Shown piece by piece: positions 1-8,667 of a DNA stretch of 64,000 bases. The stretch is from positions 1-64,000 of the forward strand of contig DASVDQ010000097.1 in NCBI GenBank assembly GCA_036381035.1, read 5' to 3'. The notes beneath the pieces are model-generated. The model made no database searches and was not told the DNA's origin. It worked only from the letters and a program-made list of their open reading frames with translations. The stretch's first letter is position 1. The number at the start of each line of letters is the position of its first letter. The translations under genes and the position numbers were made by a program. This DNA is from Trueperaceae bacterium (GTDB taxonomy: Bacteria > Deinococcota > Deinococci > Deinococcales > Trueperaceae).

Positions 1-1
1 G

Positions 2-448
2 CTCTTCCCCGACATGACGGTCGAGGAGAACCTGGGCCTCGGCGCCTACCTGAGGCCGGCGCGCGCCAGGCGCAAGGAGGGGTTCGCGGCCGTCTACGAG
101 CTCTTCCCCGACCTCTACGACAAGCGCCGGGTCCCGGCCGGGGCGCTCTCCGGCGGCCAGCAGCAGATGGTCGCCATCGGCCGGGCGCTGATGCTGCACC
201 CGCGCGTGCTGATCATGGACGAGCCCAGCCTCGGCCTCGCCCCGCTCCTGGTGCGCGAGGTCATGGGCGTGATAAGGCGGGTCTCCGCCACGGGACTCCC
301 CATCCTCCTCGTCGAGCAGAACGTGCGGCAGGTCCTCAAGATCTCCGACCGCACCTACGTGCTCGAGAACGGGCGCCTGGTGCTCGAGGGCCCCTCGAGC
401 GAGCTGCTCGGCCACCCGCTCATCAAGCGGGCCTACCTGGGCATCTGA
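2..448 (+). CDS. livF: Branched-chain amino acid-type ABC transporter ATPase (LivF), 5'-truncated by window edge
   Basis: The reading frame is open at the left edge, so the N-terminus and Walker A lie outside the window. What remains shows the ABC signature LSGGQQQMVAIGRAL, Walker B with LIMDEPSLGLAP, and VEQNV at the switch position where most ABC ATPases have His. That pattern, and the short C-terminus with a YVLENG segment, are typical of LivF rather than LivG. The family energises uptake of branched-chain amino acids or other small carboxylates and amides on the cytoplasmic face of a LivHM permease. An aminotransferase gene follows after 82 nt on the same strand, so the imported substrate may be linked to amino-acid or pyrimidine catabolism, but the substrate cannot be read from this fragment. 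Confidence 0.9.
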   Translation, partial: LFPDMTVEENLGLGAYLRPARARRKEGFAAVYELFPDLYDKRRVPAGALSGGQQQMVAIGRALMLHPRVLIMDEPSLGLAPLLVREVMGVIRRVSATGLPILLVEQNVRQVLKISDRTYVLENGRLVLEGPSSELLGHPLIKRAYLGI

Positions 449-530
449 TAGGTTCTTGGCGTATGCGTAGGCGGGCGGACCCACCGGCGCGGGGCGCGCC
501 GCCGCGACGCCGTCGTGAAAGGGGCAGGGC

Positions 531-1871
531 GTGAGTCAGCGTGCAGCGGCAGCCGAGCGCCTCCGGGGCGCAGGCGAGAGGACGAGGGAGCTGAGGGCGA
601 GGCAGGAGCGGGTCCTCTACCCGGTGATGAACAGGTTGCAGCTCTACGGCGACGAGCCGCTCGCCGTCGACCGCGCCAAGGGCATGTACGTCTGGGACGT
701 CGAGGGCAACGAGTACCTCGACTTCTTCGGCGGCATCCTCACCGTGTCGGTGGGCCACTGCAACGACGAGGTCACCGAGGCGACGGTGCGCCAGCTCCGC
801 AAGGTCCAGCACACGTCGACCCTGTTCATCAACGAGGTGACGGTCGCCTTCGCCGAGAAGATGCGCGACGTCACGCCCGGCGACCTCTCGGTCTCGTTCT
901 TCACCTGCTCGGGCACCGAGGCGAACGAGACCGCGATCCAGACGGCCCGCACCTACACGGGCCACACCGACGTCATCGCGCTGCGCCACGGCTACAGCGG
1001 CCGCACGCAGACGGCGATGAGCCTCACCGGCCAGGCGCCGTGGAAGGGCGGGCACGTCTACGACGGTTACGTCAAGCACGTGCGCAACCCGAACATGTAC
1101 CGGCGCCCCGAGGGCATGACCGAGGAGGCGTACCTCGACCTGTGCGTCGCCGACCTCGAGGAGGTCATCGCCTCCTCCACCGAGGGGCGCATCGCCGCTT
1201 TCATCGCCGAGCCCATCCAGGGCGTCGGCGGGTTCGTCGTCGCGCCCCGGGAGTACTTCGAGCGCGTGCAGCCGATCGTCAAGGAGGCCGGCGGCCTGCT
1301 GATCATCGACGAGGTCCAGACCGGCTGGGGCCGCACCGGCAGGCACCTGTGCGCGATCGAGCACTGGGGCGTGAAGCCCGACATCATGACGTTCGCCAAG
1401 GGCGTCGCGAACGGCTACCCGGTGGGCGTGACGATCACGACGCCCGAGATCGCGTCGTCGATCGACCACCTCACGCTCTCGACCTACGGCGGCAACCCCG
1501 TGGCCATGGCCACGGCGCTGGCGACCGTCGAGTACATCGAGCGACACGACCTGGCCGGCAACGCCGAGCGCCAGGGCGCCCGCCTGCGCGCGCACCTCGA
1601 CAGGCTCGGGGAGCGGTTCGACTTCGTCGGCGACGTGCGCGGCATGGGGCTCATGCAGGCCCTGGAGATGGTGGAGCCCGGGCCGGGGAAGCGCCCAGAC
1701 CCGGCGCGGGCCAGCGCGTTCGTGTCCGCCGCGCGCCGGCGCGGCCTGCTGCTGGGCAAGGGCGGCCTGCGCGGCAACGTCATCCGCATCGCGCCGCCGC
1801 TGATCGTGACCGCCGAGGAGGTCGACAGGGCCGCCCAGATCATGGAGGCGGCCCTGGAAGACGCCGCCTGA
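531..1871 (+). CDS. Class III PLP-dependent aminotransferase (AGXT2 / beta-alanine or aminoisobutyrate transaminase type)
   Basis: A 446-residue fold-type I, class III aminotransferase. The PLP-binding aspartate lies in IIDEVQTGWGRTG (about residues 258-270) and the Schiff-base lysine in TFAKGVANG (about K290); CSGTEANE near 126-133 forms the phosphate-binding turn. The GTG start at 531 is preceded by AAAGGGGCAG. The family moves an amino group from omega-amino acids such as beta-alanine, 3-aminoisobutyrate or GABA to pyruvate, glyoxylate or 2-oxoglutarate. The pyrimidine degradation operon at 9-20 kb makes beta-amino acids after ring opening, so beta-alanine/aminoisobutyrate transamination is a reasonable inference. 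Acetylornithine-type or GABA-type activity cannot be excluded from sequence alone. It may be cotranscribed with livF. Confidence 0.88.
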   Translation: MSQRAAAAERLRGAGERTRELRARQERVLYPVMNRLQLYGDEPLAVDRAKGMYVWDVEGNEYLDFFGGILTVSVGHCNDEVTEATVRQLRKVQHTSTLFINEVTVAFAEKMRDVTPGDLSVSFFTCSGTEANETAIQTARTYTGHTDVIALRHGYSGRTQTAMSLTGQAPWKGGHVYDGYVKHVRNPNMYRRPEGMTEEAYLDLCVADLEEVIASSTEGRIAAFIAEPIQGVGGFVVAPREYFERVQPIVKEAGGLLIIDEVQTGWGRTGRHLCAIEHWGVKPDIMTFAKGVANGYPVGVTITTPEIASSIDHLTLSTYGGNPVAMATALATVEYIERHDLAGNAERQGARLRAHLDRLGERFDFVGDVRGMGLMQALEMVEPGPGKRPDPARASAFVSAARRRGLLLGKGGLRGNVIRIAPPLIVTAEEVDRAAQIMEAALEDAA

Positions 1872-1926
1872 GCGACAGAGCCAGAGCACGCGCGTAACCG
1901 CCCTCGCGCCCGCGGCCCCGCGGTCG

Positions 1927-1932
1927 TAGACT
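1927..1932 (+). promoter_or_regulatory. Putative -10 box TAGACT upstream of the DUF4062-STAND gene
   Basis: TAGACT matches the TANNNT -10 element seen before many genes in this window. It lies 53 nt before the ATG at 1986, so this transcript would have a short leader of about 45 nt. No convincing -35 box is visible. Confidence 0.45.
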
Positions 1933-1985
1933 CTGTCCACGACCCACCCCCGCAGCGTCGTCACGAGGCACCCGGGTCCCGGCGT

Positions 1986-4900
1986 ATGACCGAGGCGATA
2001 GCGTTGCTCACCGCGGTTGGCGTGCTCGTGACGATCCTCGCCAACCTCACCAACATCGCGCGCTTCCTCGCCGAGCGGCGGGAGAAGAGGGCCCTTCGTC
2101 TCGGCTTGGTGCCGGCAGGCGCCGCTCCGGCGGCCGGCGGCGTCGCGGCGTCGCCGGCGGTGCCGACGACGGGCGCCGCCCTGCCGCCCATCGTCACGCC
2201 CGACAGGCGCATCCGCGTCTTCGTCTCCTCGACGCTGAACGAGCTAGCCGCCGAGCGCCGCGCCGCGCGAGCCGCGATCGAGCGGCTCAAGCTCACGCCC
2301 GTGATGTTCGAGGAGGGCGCCAGGCCGCACCCGCCGGCCGAGGTCTACCGCTCCTACCTGCGCCAGAGCGACGTATTCGTGGGCATCTACGGCGAGTCCT
2401 ACGGCTGGGTCGCGCCCGGGTCGCCGCTGTCCGGCCTGGAGGAGGAGTACCTGCTCTCGAGCGGCATGCCGGCGCTCCTCTACGTCAAGCAGCCCGCGCC
2501 CGCCCGCGAGCCCAAGCTCGAGGACCTGCTTGACCTCATCAGGTCGGAGGGCAGGGCCTCGTACCGGCAGTACCAGACGCCCGAGGAGCTCACCGAGCTG
2601 CTCGCCAACGACCTCGCCGTGCTGGTGACCGAGCGCTTCCACGGGGCCCGGACGCCCCCGGCGGCGCGGCCCGAGCAGCCGGCGCCCGCCCGGTCCTCCG
2701 GTCCCGAGCCCGCGGCGCCCCAGCCGGGGCGCGGCTCCGGCCTGGCGCGCCGGCGACGGGTGACGGGCGCGGCGTGGCCGGCGCTGGCCGAGCACGACCA
2801 GCGCGTCGGCCGGCCGGCGCTGCCGCCGATGCCGCGCGCGCCCACCTCGTTCGTCGGCCGTGCCGCCCTGCTCGAGGAGCTGGCCGCCGTCATCCGCGAC
2901 GAGGCGGTGCGCCTCGTCACGGTCCACGGGCCCGGCGGCATCGGCAAGAGCCGGCTGGCGCTCGAGGTGGGGGCCGTCGTGGCCGAGTCGTTCCCGGACG
3001 GCGTCGCGTTCGTGTCACTCGACGCCGTACGCGACCCGGAGCTCCTGCCCTCCGAGGTGCTCGCCGCCCTCGGCCAGCGCGAGACCGAGACGGGCGGGCC
3101 CGAGGAGAGGCTGTTCGAGCTGCTGCGGAACCGCGCGATGCTGCTGATCCTCGACAACTTCGAGGGCCTGCTCGCCGGGGTGCCGTTCGTGTCGCGCCTG
3201 CTGGCGGCGGCGCGCGGCGTGAAGCTCGTCGTCACGTCGCGGCACATGCTGCGGGCGCGGGGCGAGGTCGCGTTCTCGGTGCCGCCCATGGAGCTGCCGG
3301 CGCGGGGCACGCCGCTCACGCCAGAGGAGGCCATGGGCTACGACGCCGTGCGCCTGTTCGTCGACAGGGCCGACGACGTCAGCCCCGGCTTCGTGCTCGA
3401 CGAGGACAACGTCGAGGCCGTCGTGGAGATCTGCCGGCGCGTAGACGGCCTGCCCCTGTCGATCGAGCTCGCCGCCGCGCGCGTGCGCACGGTGCCGCCG
3501 GCGGCGCTCCTCGAGCGGATGACGCGGCGCCTGCCGGTGCTCACCGGCGGGCCGCGCGACGCGCCCGAGCGGCAGCAGACCCTGCGCGCGACGATCTCGT
3601 GGAGCTACGACCAGCTCAGCGAGCGCGACAGGCGCCTCTTCGCGCGCCTCGCGGTCTTCGACGGCGTCACCTACCTCGACGCCATCGAGAGCGTGCTGGG
3701 CGGGGGCGGCGAGGTGCTCGACGGCATCGCCGCCCTCGTGGACGCGAGCCTGCTCATGCGCGCCGACCCCGACGAGGAGGCGTACGTGTTGCTAGAGACG
3801 CTGCGCGAGTTCGCCTCGGAGGTCCTGGAGGTCGACCCGGAGGCCGCGGAGCTGCGGCGGCGCCACGCGCGGTTCTTCGTCGTCTACGCCGGGCTCGGCG
3901 GCGAGGCCCTGCGCGGACCGGAGCAGCAGCACTGGCTGCGGCGCATGCGGGCCTCCGACGGCAACCTCAGGTCCGCGCTGACGTGGCTGCTGCGCACGGG
4001 CGCGACCGAGGAGGCGCTGCGCCTCGCCGCCGACCTGAGGCCGTACTGGCACCGCGTCGGCGCGCTCAGCGAGGGCCGGCGCTGGCTCAAGCGCGCCCTC
4101 GAGGCCGGCGAGGGCGCCCCCAAGGCCCTGCGCGCCGCCGCGATGCTCGCCGACGGCGTGCTCGCCTGGCGCCAGGGCGACCTCAAGGGCGCCCGGCCGC
4201 AGCTCGAGGCGGCGCTCGCGGTCGCCCGCGAGCTGGGCGACGACGTCAGCGCGATCACGGCCCTGAGGAGCCTGGGAGCGCTGGCGCAGAACGCGGCCGA
4301 CTACGAGTCCGCGCGGCGCCTGATGGGCGAGAGCATCGCCCTCGCCGAGAGGCTAGGCAACGCCGAGGCCGTGGCCAACACCTACCTGAGCCTGGGGAAC
4401 GTCGCGCTCGACCTCGGCCGGCACGAGGAGGCCGAGGCCCACTACCGCCGCAGCCGCGACCTCTCGGCCGCGGTCTCCGACACCCTCGGCTACGCCTACG
4501 CGCTCGACAACCTCAGCGTCAGCGCCTGGCACCGCGGCGACCTCGACGGGGCCGAGCGCCTGGCGGACGAGGTCATGGAGCTGTACGAGGAGCTTGACCT
4601 GGCCGGCGGACGCGCGAACGTCTGGCACCGGCGCTGCCTCGTCGCCATCGAGCGCGGGCAGCTCGAGACCGCCGAGGCCGAGGGGCTGCGCGCGCTGGCG
4701 GTGCGCGAGCGCCAGGGTGAGGACCGCGGCGCGTCGTTCGTGCTCTACGACCTGGCGCGCGTCTCGCTCATGCGGCGCGACCTGCCGCGGGCGCGCGAGC
4801 GGCTGGCCCGCGGCCTCGAGCTGGCGGCGCGCCAGGGGGCGCCGGTGATCGAGGTGCTCTACGTCGAGGGCGCCGCCAGCTACCTGGCGCTCCTCGGCAG

Positions 4901-5120
4901 GCACGAGCAGGCCTACCGGCTCCTCGCCGGCGCCGACGAGTGGCGCCGGCGGCTGAAGGTGCCGGTGGCGCCCGTCGTGCGGGAGCGCCAGCTCAGGCTG
5001 GGCCGCATGCTCGAGGGGCGCCTCGACGGCTACACCCGCGCGTCCGTGGAGGCCAAGGCGCGCGCGACCACCCCCGCCGAGCTGGTGGACGCCGCGCGCG
5101 CCGCGCTGGCGGACGCCTGA
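1986..5120 (+). CDS. Membrane-anchored DUF4062 - STAND NTPase - TPR protein (NLR-like)
   Basis: A 1044-residue multidomain protein. Residues 3-28 form one hydrophobic helix. A low-complexity Ala/Pro linker follows, then a DUF4062 domain (about 75-215) that opens with the typical RVFVSSTLNEL strand and contains FVGIYGESYGWV. A Pro-rich linker leads to an NB-ARC/AAA-type NTPase with P-loop GPGGIGKS (315-322) and Walker B LLILDNFE (386-393), then a winged-helix region and TPR-like helical repeats from about 700 to 1000. This is the layout of STAND/NLR-like signal-transduction ATPases: a sensor made of C-terminal repeats, a switch NTPase and an N-terminal effector or adaptor. DUF4062 has no settled biochemical role; several bacterial STAND proteins are antiphage sensors, so a defence role is possible but not shown. 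It stands alone between metabolic genes. Confidence 0.82.
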   Translation: MTEAIALLTAVGVLVTILANLTNIARFLAERREKRALRLGLVPAGAAPAAGGVAASPAVPTTGAALPPIVTPDRRIRVFVSSTLNELAAERRAARAAIERLKLTPVMFEEGARPHPPAEVYRSYLRQSDVFVGIYGESYGWVAPGSPLSGLEEEYLLSSGMPALLYVKQPAPAREPKLEDLLDLIRSEGRASYRQYQTPEELTELLANDLAVLVTERFHGARTPPAARPEQPAPARSSGPEPAAPQPGRGSGLARRRRVTGAAWPALAEHDQRVGRPALPPMPRAPTSFVGRAALLEELAAVIRDEAVRLVTVHGPGGIGKSRLALEVGAVVAESFPDGVAFVSLDAVRDPELLPSEVLAALGQRETETGGPEERLFELLRNRAMLLILDNFEGLLAGVPFVSRLLAAARGVKLVVTSRHMLRARGEVAFSVPPMELPARGTPLTPEEAMGYDAVRLFVDRADDVSPGFVLDEDNVEAVVEICRRVDGLPLSIELAAARVRTVPPAALLERMTRRLPVLTGGPRDAPERQQTLRATISWSYDQLSERDRRLFARLAVFDGVTYLDAIESVLGGGGEVLDGIAALVDASLLMRADPDEEAYVLLETLREFASEVLEVDPEAAELRRRHARFFVVYAGLGGEALRGPEQQHWLRRMRASDGNLRSALTWLLRTGATEEALRLAADLRPYWHRVGALSEGRRWLKRALEAGEGAPKALRAAAMLADGVLAWRQGDLKGARPQLEAALAVARELGDDVSAITALRSLGALAQNAADYESARRLMGESIALAERLGNAEAVANTYLSLGNVALDLGRHEEAEAHYRRSRDLSAAVSDTLGYAYALDNLSVSAWHRGDLDGAERLADEVMELYEELDLAGGRANVWHRRCLVAIERGQLETAEAEGLRALAVRERQGEDRGASFVLYDLARVSLMRRDLPRARERLARGLELAARQGAPVIEVLYVEGAASYLALLGRHEQAYRLLAGADEWRRRLKVPVAPVVRERQLRLGRMLEGRLDGYTRASVEAKARATTPAELVDAARAALADA

Positions 5121-5190
5121 GGGGCGACGGCGACCCGGGCGCCTGCGGTCGCCGGCCCCGCCGGGGCCCTGCGCCGGCGGCCCCTCCAGC

Positions 5191-5856
5191 TCAGTCGCGG
5201 CTGCCCATGAAGAGCGACAGGTAGTAGAGCAGGTACATGATCGAGCCGGCGGCGGCGGCTACGTAGGTGAGCGCGGCGGCGTTGAGCACCTGACGCGTGC
5301 CGTCCACCTCCCGGCCCGTGGCGATGCCCAGCGTGGCGAGCTGCTGCGCGGCCCGGCTGCTGGCGTTGTACTCGACCGGCAGGGTGACGAGCTGGAAGAG
5401 CACGGCCGCCCCGAAGAGGATCACGCCGATCTGCACGAGCCCGAACAGCCCGAGGACCGCGCCGAGGATGACCAGCCACGGCGCGAAGTTCGCGCCCAGC
5501 GTGGCGACTGGCACGAGCGCGGTGCGCACCTGGAGCGGCGCGTAGCGGCTGGCGTGCTGGAGGGCGTGGCCCACCTCGTGGGCCGCCACGGCGTGGGCCG
5601 CGACGCTGGCGCCGCGGAAGTTGGCCGCCGACAGCGAGACGACCTTCTTGCTCGGGTCGTAGTGGTCGGTGAGCTGCCCGGGGACCTCCACGACGCGGAC
5701 GTCGTGCAGGCCGTTGGCGTCGAGTATCGCGCGGGCCGTCTGGGCCCCGGTGATGCCCGAGGCGGCGGGCACGCGACCCCACTTGGCGTACGTGCTGCGC
5801 AGGTAGTTCTGCACCAGCAGGGTGACCAGCAGCAGGACGATGAAGAGTAGGTACAT
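5191..5856 (-). CDS. Membrane zinc metallopeptidase, YugP family
   Basis: A 221-residue protein that starts with a strongly hydrophobic helix (LLFIVLLLVTLLVQ), carries the zinc motif HEVGHALQH at about 95-103, and has further membrane segments near 115-160 and at the C-terminus. This matches the YugP/DUF2268-like family of predicted neutral zinc peptidases (length usually 220-235). The active site would face the membrane; substrates are unknown. The ATG at 5856 has a good ribosome-binding site (GGGAGGGGA) and a TAACCT -10 box lies 55 nt further upstream. It converges with the STAND gene. Confidence 0.88.
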   Translation of the reverse strand: MYLLFIVLLLVTLLVQNYLRSTYAKWGRVPAASGITGAQTARAILDANGLHDVRVVEVPGQLTDHYDPSKKVVSLSAANFRGASVAAHAVAAHEVGHALQHASRYAPLQVRTALVPVATLGANFAPWLVILGAVLGLFGLVQIGVILFGAAVLFQLVTLPVEYNASSRAAQQLATLGIATGREVDGTRQVLNAAALTYVAAAAGSIMYLLYYLSLFMGSRD

Positions 5857-5910
5857 TCCCCTCCCTCTCGCGCCGCCGCCGCACGGCGCGGCTGCGGCGC
5901 CTATGAGACG

Positions 5911-5916
5911 AGGTTA
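5911..5916 (-). promoter_or_regulatory. Putative -10 box TAACCT for the zinc metallopeptidase gene
   Basis: Read on the minus strand, TAACCT precedes a leader of about 50 nt and the Shine-Dalgarno sequence of the peptidase gene. It fits the TANNNT consensus of this window; the -35 region is not distinctive. Confidence 0.4.
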
Positions 5917-6040
5917 CAAGGTCCGGCCGCCCCTCCCGCGAGCGGGGGCGACCTGCCGGGAGGACCGTCGAGGCCGCGAGCGGCGGGCGCGCGAGCGGCG
6001 TCCGGGGAGCCGGGCCGCGCCGCCGCTCGGGCCCGCGACC

Positions 6041-6250
6041 TCACGAGCTCACGCCGGCGATGGACCAGAGCAGGCCGAGGCCGAAGACGAGCAGGCCGAA
6101 GACCATCAGCACCATGTTGAGGAGCATCCCCTCCATGCGGCGCGAGCTGGCCGTCTCGGCACGGCCGGAAGTGACGTTGATGAACACGACCGTGCGCGCG
6201 ATACCGAGGAGGAGCGCCGCTCCCCCGACGACCATCATCATCGTGATCAT
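6041..6250 (-). CDS. Small two-helix membrane protein, unknown function
   Basis: A 69-residue protein. It begins MITMMMVVGG and has two hydrophobic helices (about 3-25 and 43-66) joined by a short charged loop (SGRAETASSRRMEG). I chose the internal ATG at 6250 because GGGAGGTG lies at the right distance upstream and a TAGCTT -10 box lies about 27 nt before the start. The longer open frame upstream is low-complexity and looks non-coding. I do not recognise the family. The gene is monocistronic, divergent from the glycerol-3-phosphate dehydrogenase gene. Confidence 0.6.
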   Translation of the reverse strand: MITMMMVVGGAALLLGIARTVVFINVTSGRAETASSRRMEGMLLNMVLMVFGLLVFGLGLLWSIAGVSS

Positions 6251-6276
6251 GCAGCACCTCCCGTGGCCTTGGAGCC

Positions 6277-6282
6277 AAGCTA
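6277..6282 (-). promoter_or_regulatory. Putative -10 box TAGCTT for the small membrane protein gene
   Basis: Minus-strand TAGCTT followed by a leader of about 25 nt holding the GGGAGGTG ribosome-binding site of the gene ending at 6041. Confidence 0.4.
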
Positions 6283-6448
6283 GAGCAGGAACCGCCCGGC
6301 GTGGGTCGTGGCGGGCACGAGGCGCCACGTCGGGAGCACGCGGCGCCTCCGCGCGCCCCCTCATCGGCACGCGGGCGCGCGCGGCGGACCCGGGACGCTC
6401 CCGCGCCGGCGAGGGTGGGGGCCCGGCGAGCCTTCCCCCGGCCTCTGC

Positions 6449-6454
6449 TAGCAT
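6449..6454 (+). promoter_or_regulatory. Putative -10 box TAGCAT for glpD
   Basis: TAGCAT lies 14 nt before the GTG at 6469, so the mRNA would have an almost absent leader (about 7-8 nt) and no room for a Shine-Dalgarno sequence. This supports the GTG start choice. Confidence 0.45.
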
Positions 6455-6468
6455 GGCGCGACCCCGCC

Positions 6469-8031
6469 GTGGACCCGTCACGTCCCCAGAGGTTCGAGCA
6501 GCTCGGCGCCGCACGCTTCGACGTGGTGGTCGTGGGGGGCGGCGCCACCGGCGCCGGGGTGGCGCTCGACGCGGCCGCGCGCGGCCTGCGGGTGGCGCTG
6601 CTGGAGCGCGGCGACCTGGCGTCCGGGACGAGCAGCCGCAGCACGAAGCTGGTGCACGGCGGCGTCCGCTACCTCGAGCGGGCCGTCAAGCAGGCAGACA
6701 GGTCGCAGTTCCACCTCGTGCGCGAGGCGCTGCGCGAGCGGGCCGTGCTGCTGCGCAACGCCAGGCACCTCGCTCGGCCGCTGGCCCTGCTCACCCCGGC
6801 GTACTCGCCGCTCGACCTCCCCTACTACTACACGGGCCTGAAGCTCTACGACATGCTGGCCGGGCGGGCGAACCTGCGCCCCAGCCGCCGCCTCGGGCGC
6901 GACGACGCCCTGCGCCGCTACCCCATGCTCAGGCGGGACGGCCTGCGGGGAGCGGTCGAGTACCACGACGGCCAGTTCGACGACGCGCGCACGAACGTCG
7001 CGCTGGCGCTCACGGCCGCGGAGCACGGCGCCCTGGTCCTCAACCACGCCGAGGTCACGGCGTTCGAGAGGTCGGGCGGGCGCCTCGTCGGCGGCGAGGT
7101 GGAGGACAGGCTCACCGGCGCGCGCCACGCCTTCGCGACGCGAGTCGTCGTGAACGCCGCCGGGCCGTACGCCGACGCCGTCAGGCGCCTCGACGACCCG
7201 GCCTCTCCCCCGCTGCTCAGGGTGAGCTCGGGCGTCCACGTCGTCCTGCCCGGCCGGTTCACCCCGCCGGACACCGGACTGCTGGTACCCAAGACGGAGG
7301 ACGGCCGGGTGCTCTTCGTCCTGCCCTGGCAGGGCCGCACGCTGGCGGGCACGACCGACAACCCCGCACCGCTCGAGGACGACCCGCGGCCGCGCGAGGA
7401 GGACGTGGAGTACGTGCTGAGGCACGTGCGCCAGCACTGCGAGCTGCCCGTGGACCGGCGCGACGTCCTCGCGTCCTGGAGCGGCCTGCGGCCCCTGGTC
7501 GAGGACAGCGAGTCCGCCGCCACCGCCCGCCTGTCGCGCGACCACGTGATCGTCACGTCACCGTCGGGCCTCGTGACGGTCACGGGCGGCAAGTGGACGA
7601 CCTACAGGAGCATGGCCGAGGACGCCGTCGACGCGGCGGTAGCGGTGGGCGGCCTGCGTCCGCGGCGGGGCTGCGCCACGCGCGACCTGCCGCTCGTCGG
7701 GGCGGCGCGGTTCTCGCCCGACGGGCACGCGCGCCTGCGCTCGCTCTACGGGCTGCCCGGTGACGTCGCCCTGCACCTGAACCGCGCCTACGGCGACAGG
7801 GCCGAGGCCGTGGCCCGCCTGGCGCGGGGCGGCCTGGGCGAGCGGCTGGTGCCGGGGCACCCGTACGTCGCCGCCGAGGTCGTCTACGCCCGCGACTGCG
7901 AGCTGGCCTGCACCGCCGACGACGTGCTGGCCCGGCGCCTGCGCCTCTCGTTCCTCGACGCCGCGGCGGCGGAGGCCGCCAGGCCGCGCGTGGAGGAGCT
8001 CATGGCACTCGACAGCCCGGTCCCTGGTTGA
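6469..8031 (+). CDS. glpD: FAD-dependent glycerol-3-phosphate dehydrogenase
   Basis: A membrane-associated flavoenzyme that oxidises sn-glycerol 3-phosphate to dihydroxyacetone phosphate and passes electrons to quinone. The N-terminal dinucleotide-binding motif VVVGGGATGAGVALDAA is followed by the GlpD hallmark SSRSTKLVHGGVRYLE. PWQGRTLAGTTDN and VTGGKWTTYRSMAEDAVD are further family motifs, and the last 120 residues form the DAO C-terminal domain. Length is 520 residues from the GTG at 6469. The frame stays open further upstream, but that part is low-complexity, and a TAGCAT -10 box sits just before this GTG. It is not next to glpK or glpF, so its role in glycerol or phospholipid-derived G3P use is inferred from family only. 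Confidence 0.9.
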   Translation: MDPSRPQRFEQLGAARFDVVVVGGGATGAGVALDAAARGLRVALLERGDLASGTSSRSTKLVHGGVRYLERAVKQADRSQFHLVREALRERAVLLRNARHLARPLALLTPAYSPLDLPYYYTGLKLYDMLAGRANLRPSRRLGRDDALRRYPMLRRDGLRGAVEYHDGQFDDARTNVALALTAAEHGALVLNHAEVTAFERSGGRLVGGEVEDRLTGARHAFATRVVVNAAGPYADAVRRLDDPASPPLLRVSSGVHVVLPGRFTPPDTGLLVPKTEDGRVLFVLPWQGRTLAGTTDNPAPLEDDPRPREEDVEYVLRHVRQHCELPVDRRDVLASWSGLRPLVEDSESAATARLSRDHVIVTSPSGLVTVTGGKWTTYRSMAEDAVDAAVAVGGLRPRRGCATRDLPLVGAARFSPDGHARLRSLYGLPGDVALHLNRAYGDRAEAVARLARGGLGERLVPGHPYVAAEVVYARDCELACTADDVLARRLRLSFLDAAAAEAARPRVEELMALDSPVPG

Positions 8032-8059
8032 GGGGGCGGCGATCGTCGCCGCGGAGGGC

Positions 8060-8566
8060 TCACCGCCGCTGCGGCTCGTAACGCACGTGCACACCGCTGT
8101 CCAGCAAGGCCCGTATGTCCGCCATCACGTCCGGGTCGTCGAGGTCGAGCCCGTCGTAGCTGACGTCGAGCCGGAGCGTCTCCAGGTCGGTGAAGCCCCT
8201 GAGGAAGCCCACGTCCGTGACCTTCGTGACGCTCAGCTCGAGCTGCTCGAGCCACGTCATGTGCTCGATGGGCGAGGTGTCCTCGAGCGGCGTGGCGCGG
8301 AAGCCGACGCGGCGGAGCCGGGTGAGCCCCGTGACCGCGGCCGGCGACGGCGTCCGCTCCGCGGTGAGGCTCGTGCTCGTCACCGCCACCACCTCGTGGT
8401 CGCTAGAGGCCGGGAGCGCGAACCCGTCGTCCTCCAGCACCGCCGTGGCCTCGTACTCTTCCCCGTCCACGGTCGCCGTGATCGTGTAGGTGCCGCTCTG
8501 CGGAGGCACGCCCGTCCACAGGTCCACGTAGAAGCCGTTCCTCCGGTAGACCGATGAGGGCCGTTG
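8060..8566 (-). pseudogene. Remnant of a secreted or surface protein with leucine-rich-repeat-like segment
   Basis: The frame encodes a beta-sandwich-like stretch (YVDLWTGVPPQSGTYTIT, then VDGEEYEATAVLED) followed by about 100 residues with LRR-like spacing (LTRLRRVGF, LEQLELSVTKVTDVGFL, LETLRLDVSYDGLDLDD) and a clean stop at 8060. No credible start exists: there is no ribosome-binding site, and the upstream part of the frame runs into a perfect terminator hairpin at 8619-8646. I read this as the 3' end of a larger gene whose 5' part has been lost. The 5' limit given here is approximate. A short expressed protein is possible but less likely. Confidence 0.5.
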
Positions 8567-8618
8567 AGGGCTCTCGAGCGGCTCGTCGTCCGGGCGCTCG
8601 CCTGGTGCGGGCAAGGAA

Positions 8619-8646
8619 GCGCCCGGGGCCTTGCGGCCCCGGGCGC
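8619..8646 (-). terminator. Strong GC hairpin terminator after the Gly-rich small protein gene
   Basis: A perfect 12-bp inverted repeat (GCGCCCGGGGCC / GGCCCCGGGCGC) with a 4-nt loop lies 22 nt after the stop at 8668. On the minus strand it is followed by TTCCTTGC, a weak T tract. Confidence 0.65.
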
Positions 8647-8667
8647 CCATGCCTCACGGGGCTACGG

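Noticed and set aside
423-1964. 513-codon open frame on the minus strand across the aminotransferase gene
   Set aside because: GC-rich codon bias keeps antisense frames open. The translation is Arg/Ala/Gly/His-rich low-complexity sequence with no domain, while the plus strand has a complete enzyme with catalytic residues.
1986-8031. Region as a defence island or prophage
   Set aside because: Only the STAND gene is defence-like; its neighbours are metabolic or small membrane genes and there are no integrase, restriction or phage structural genes.
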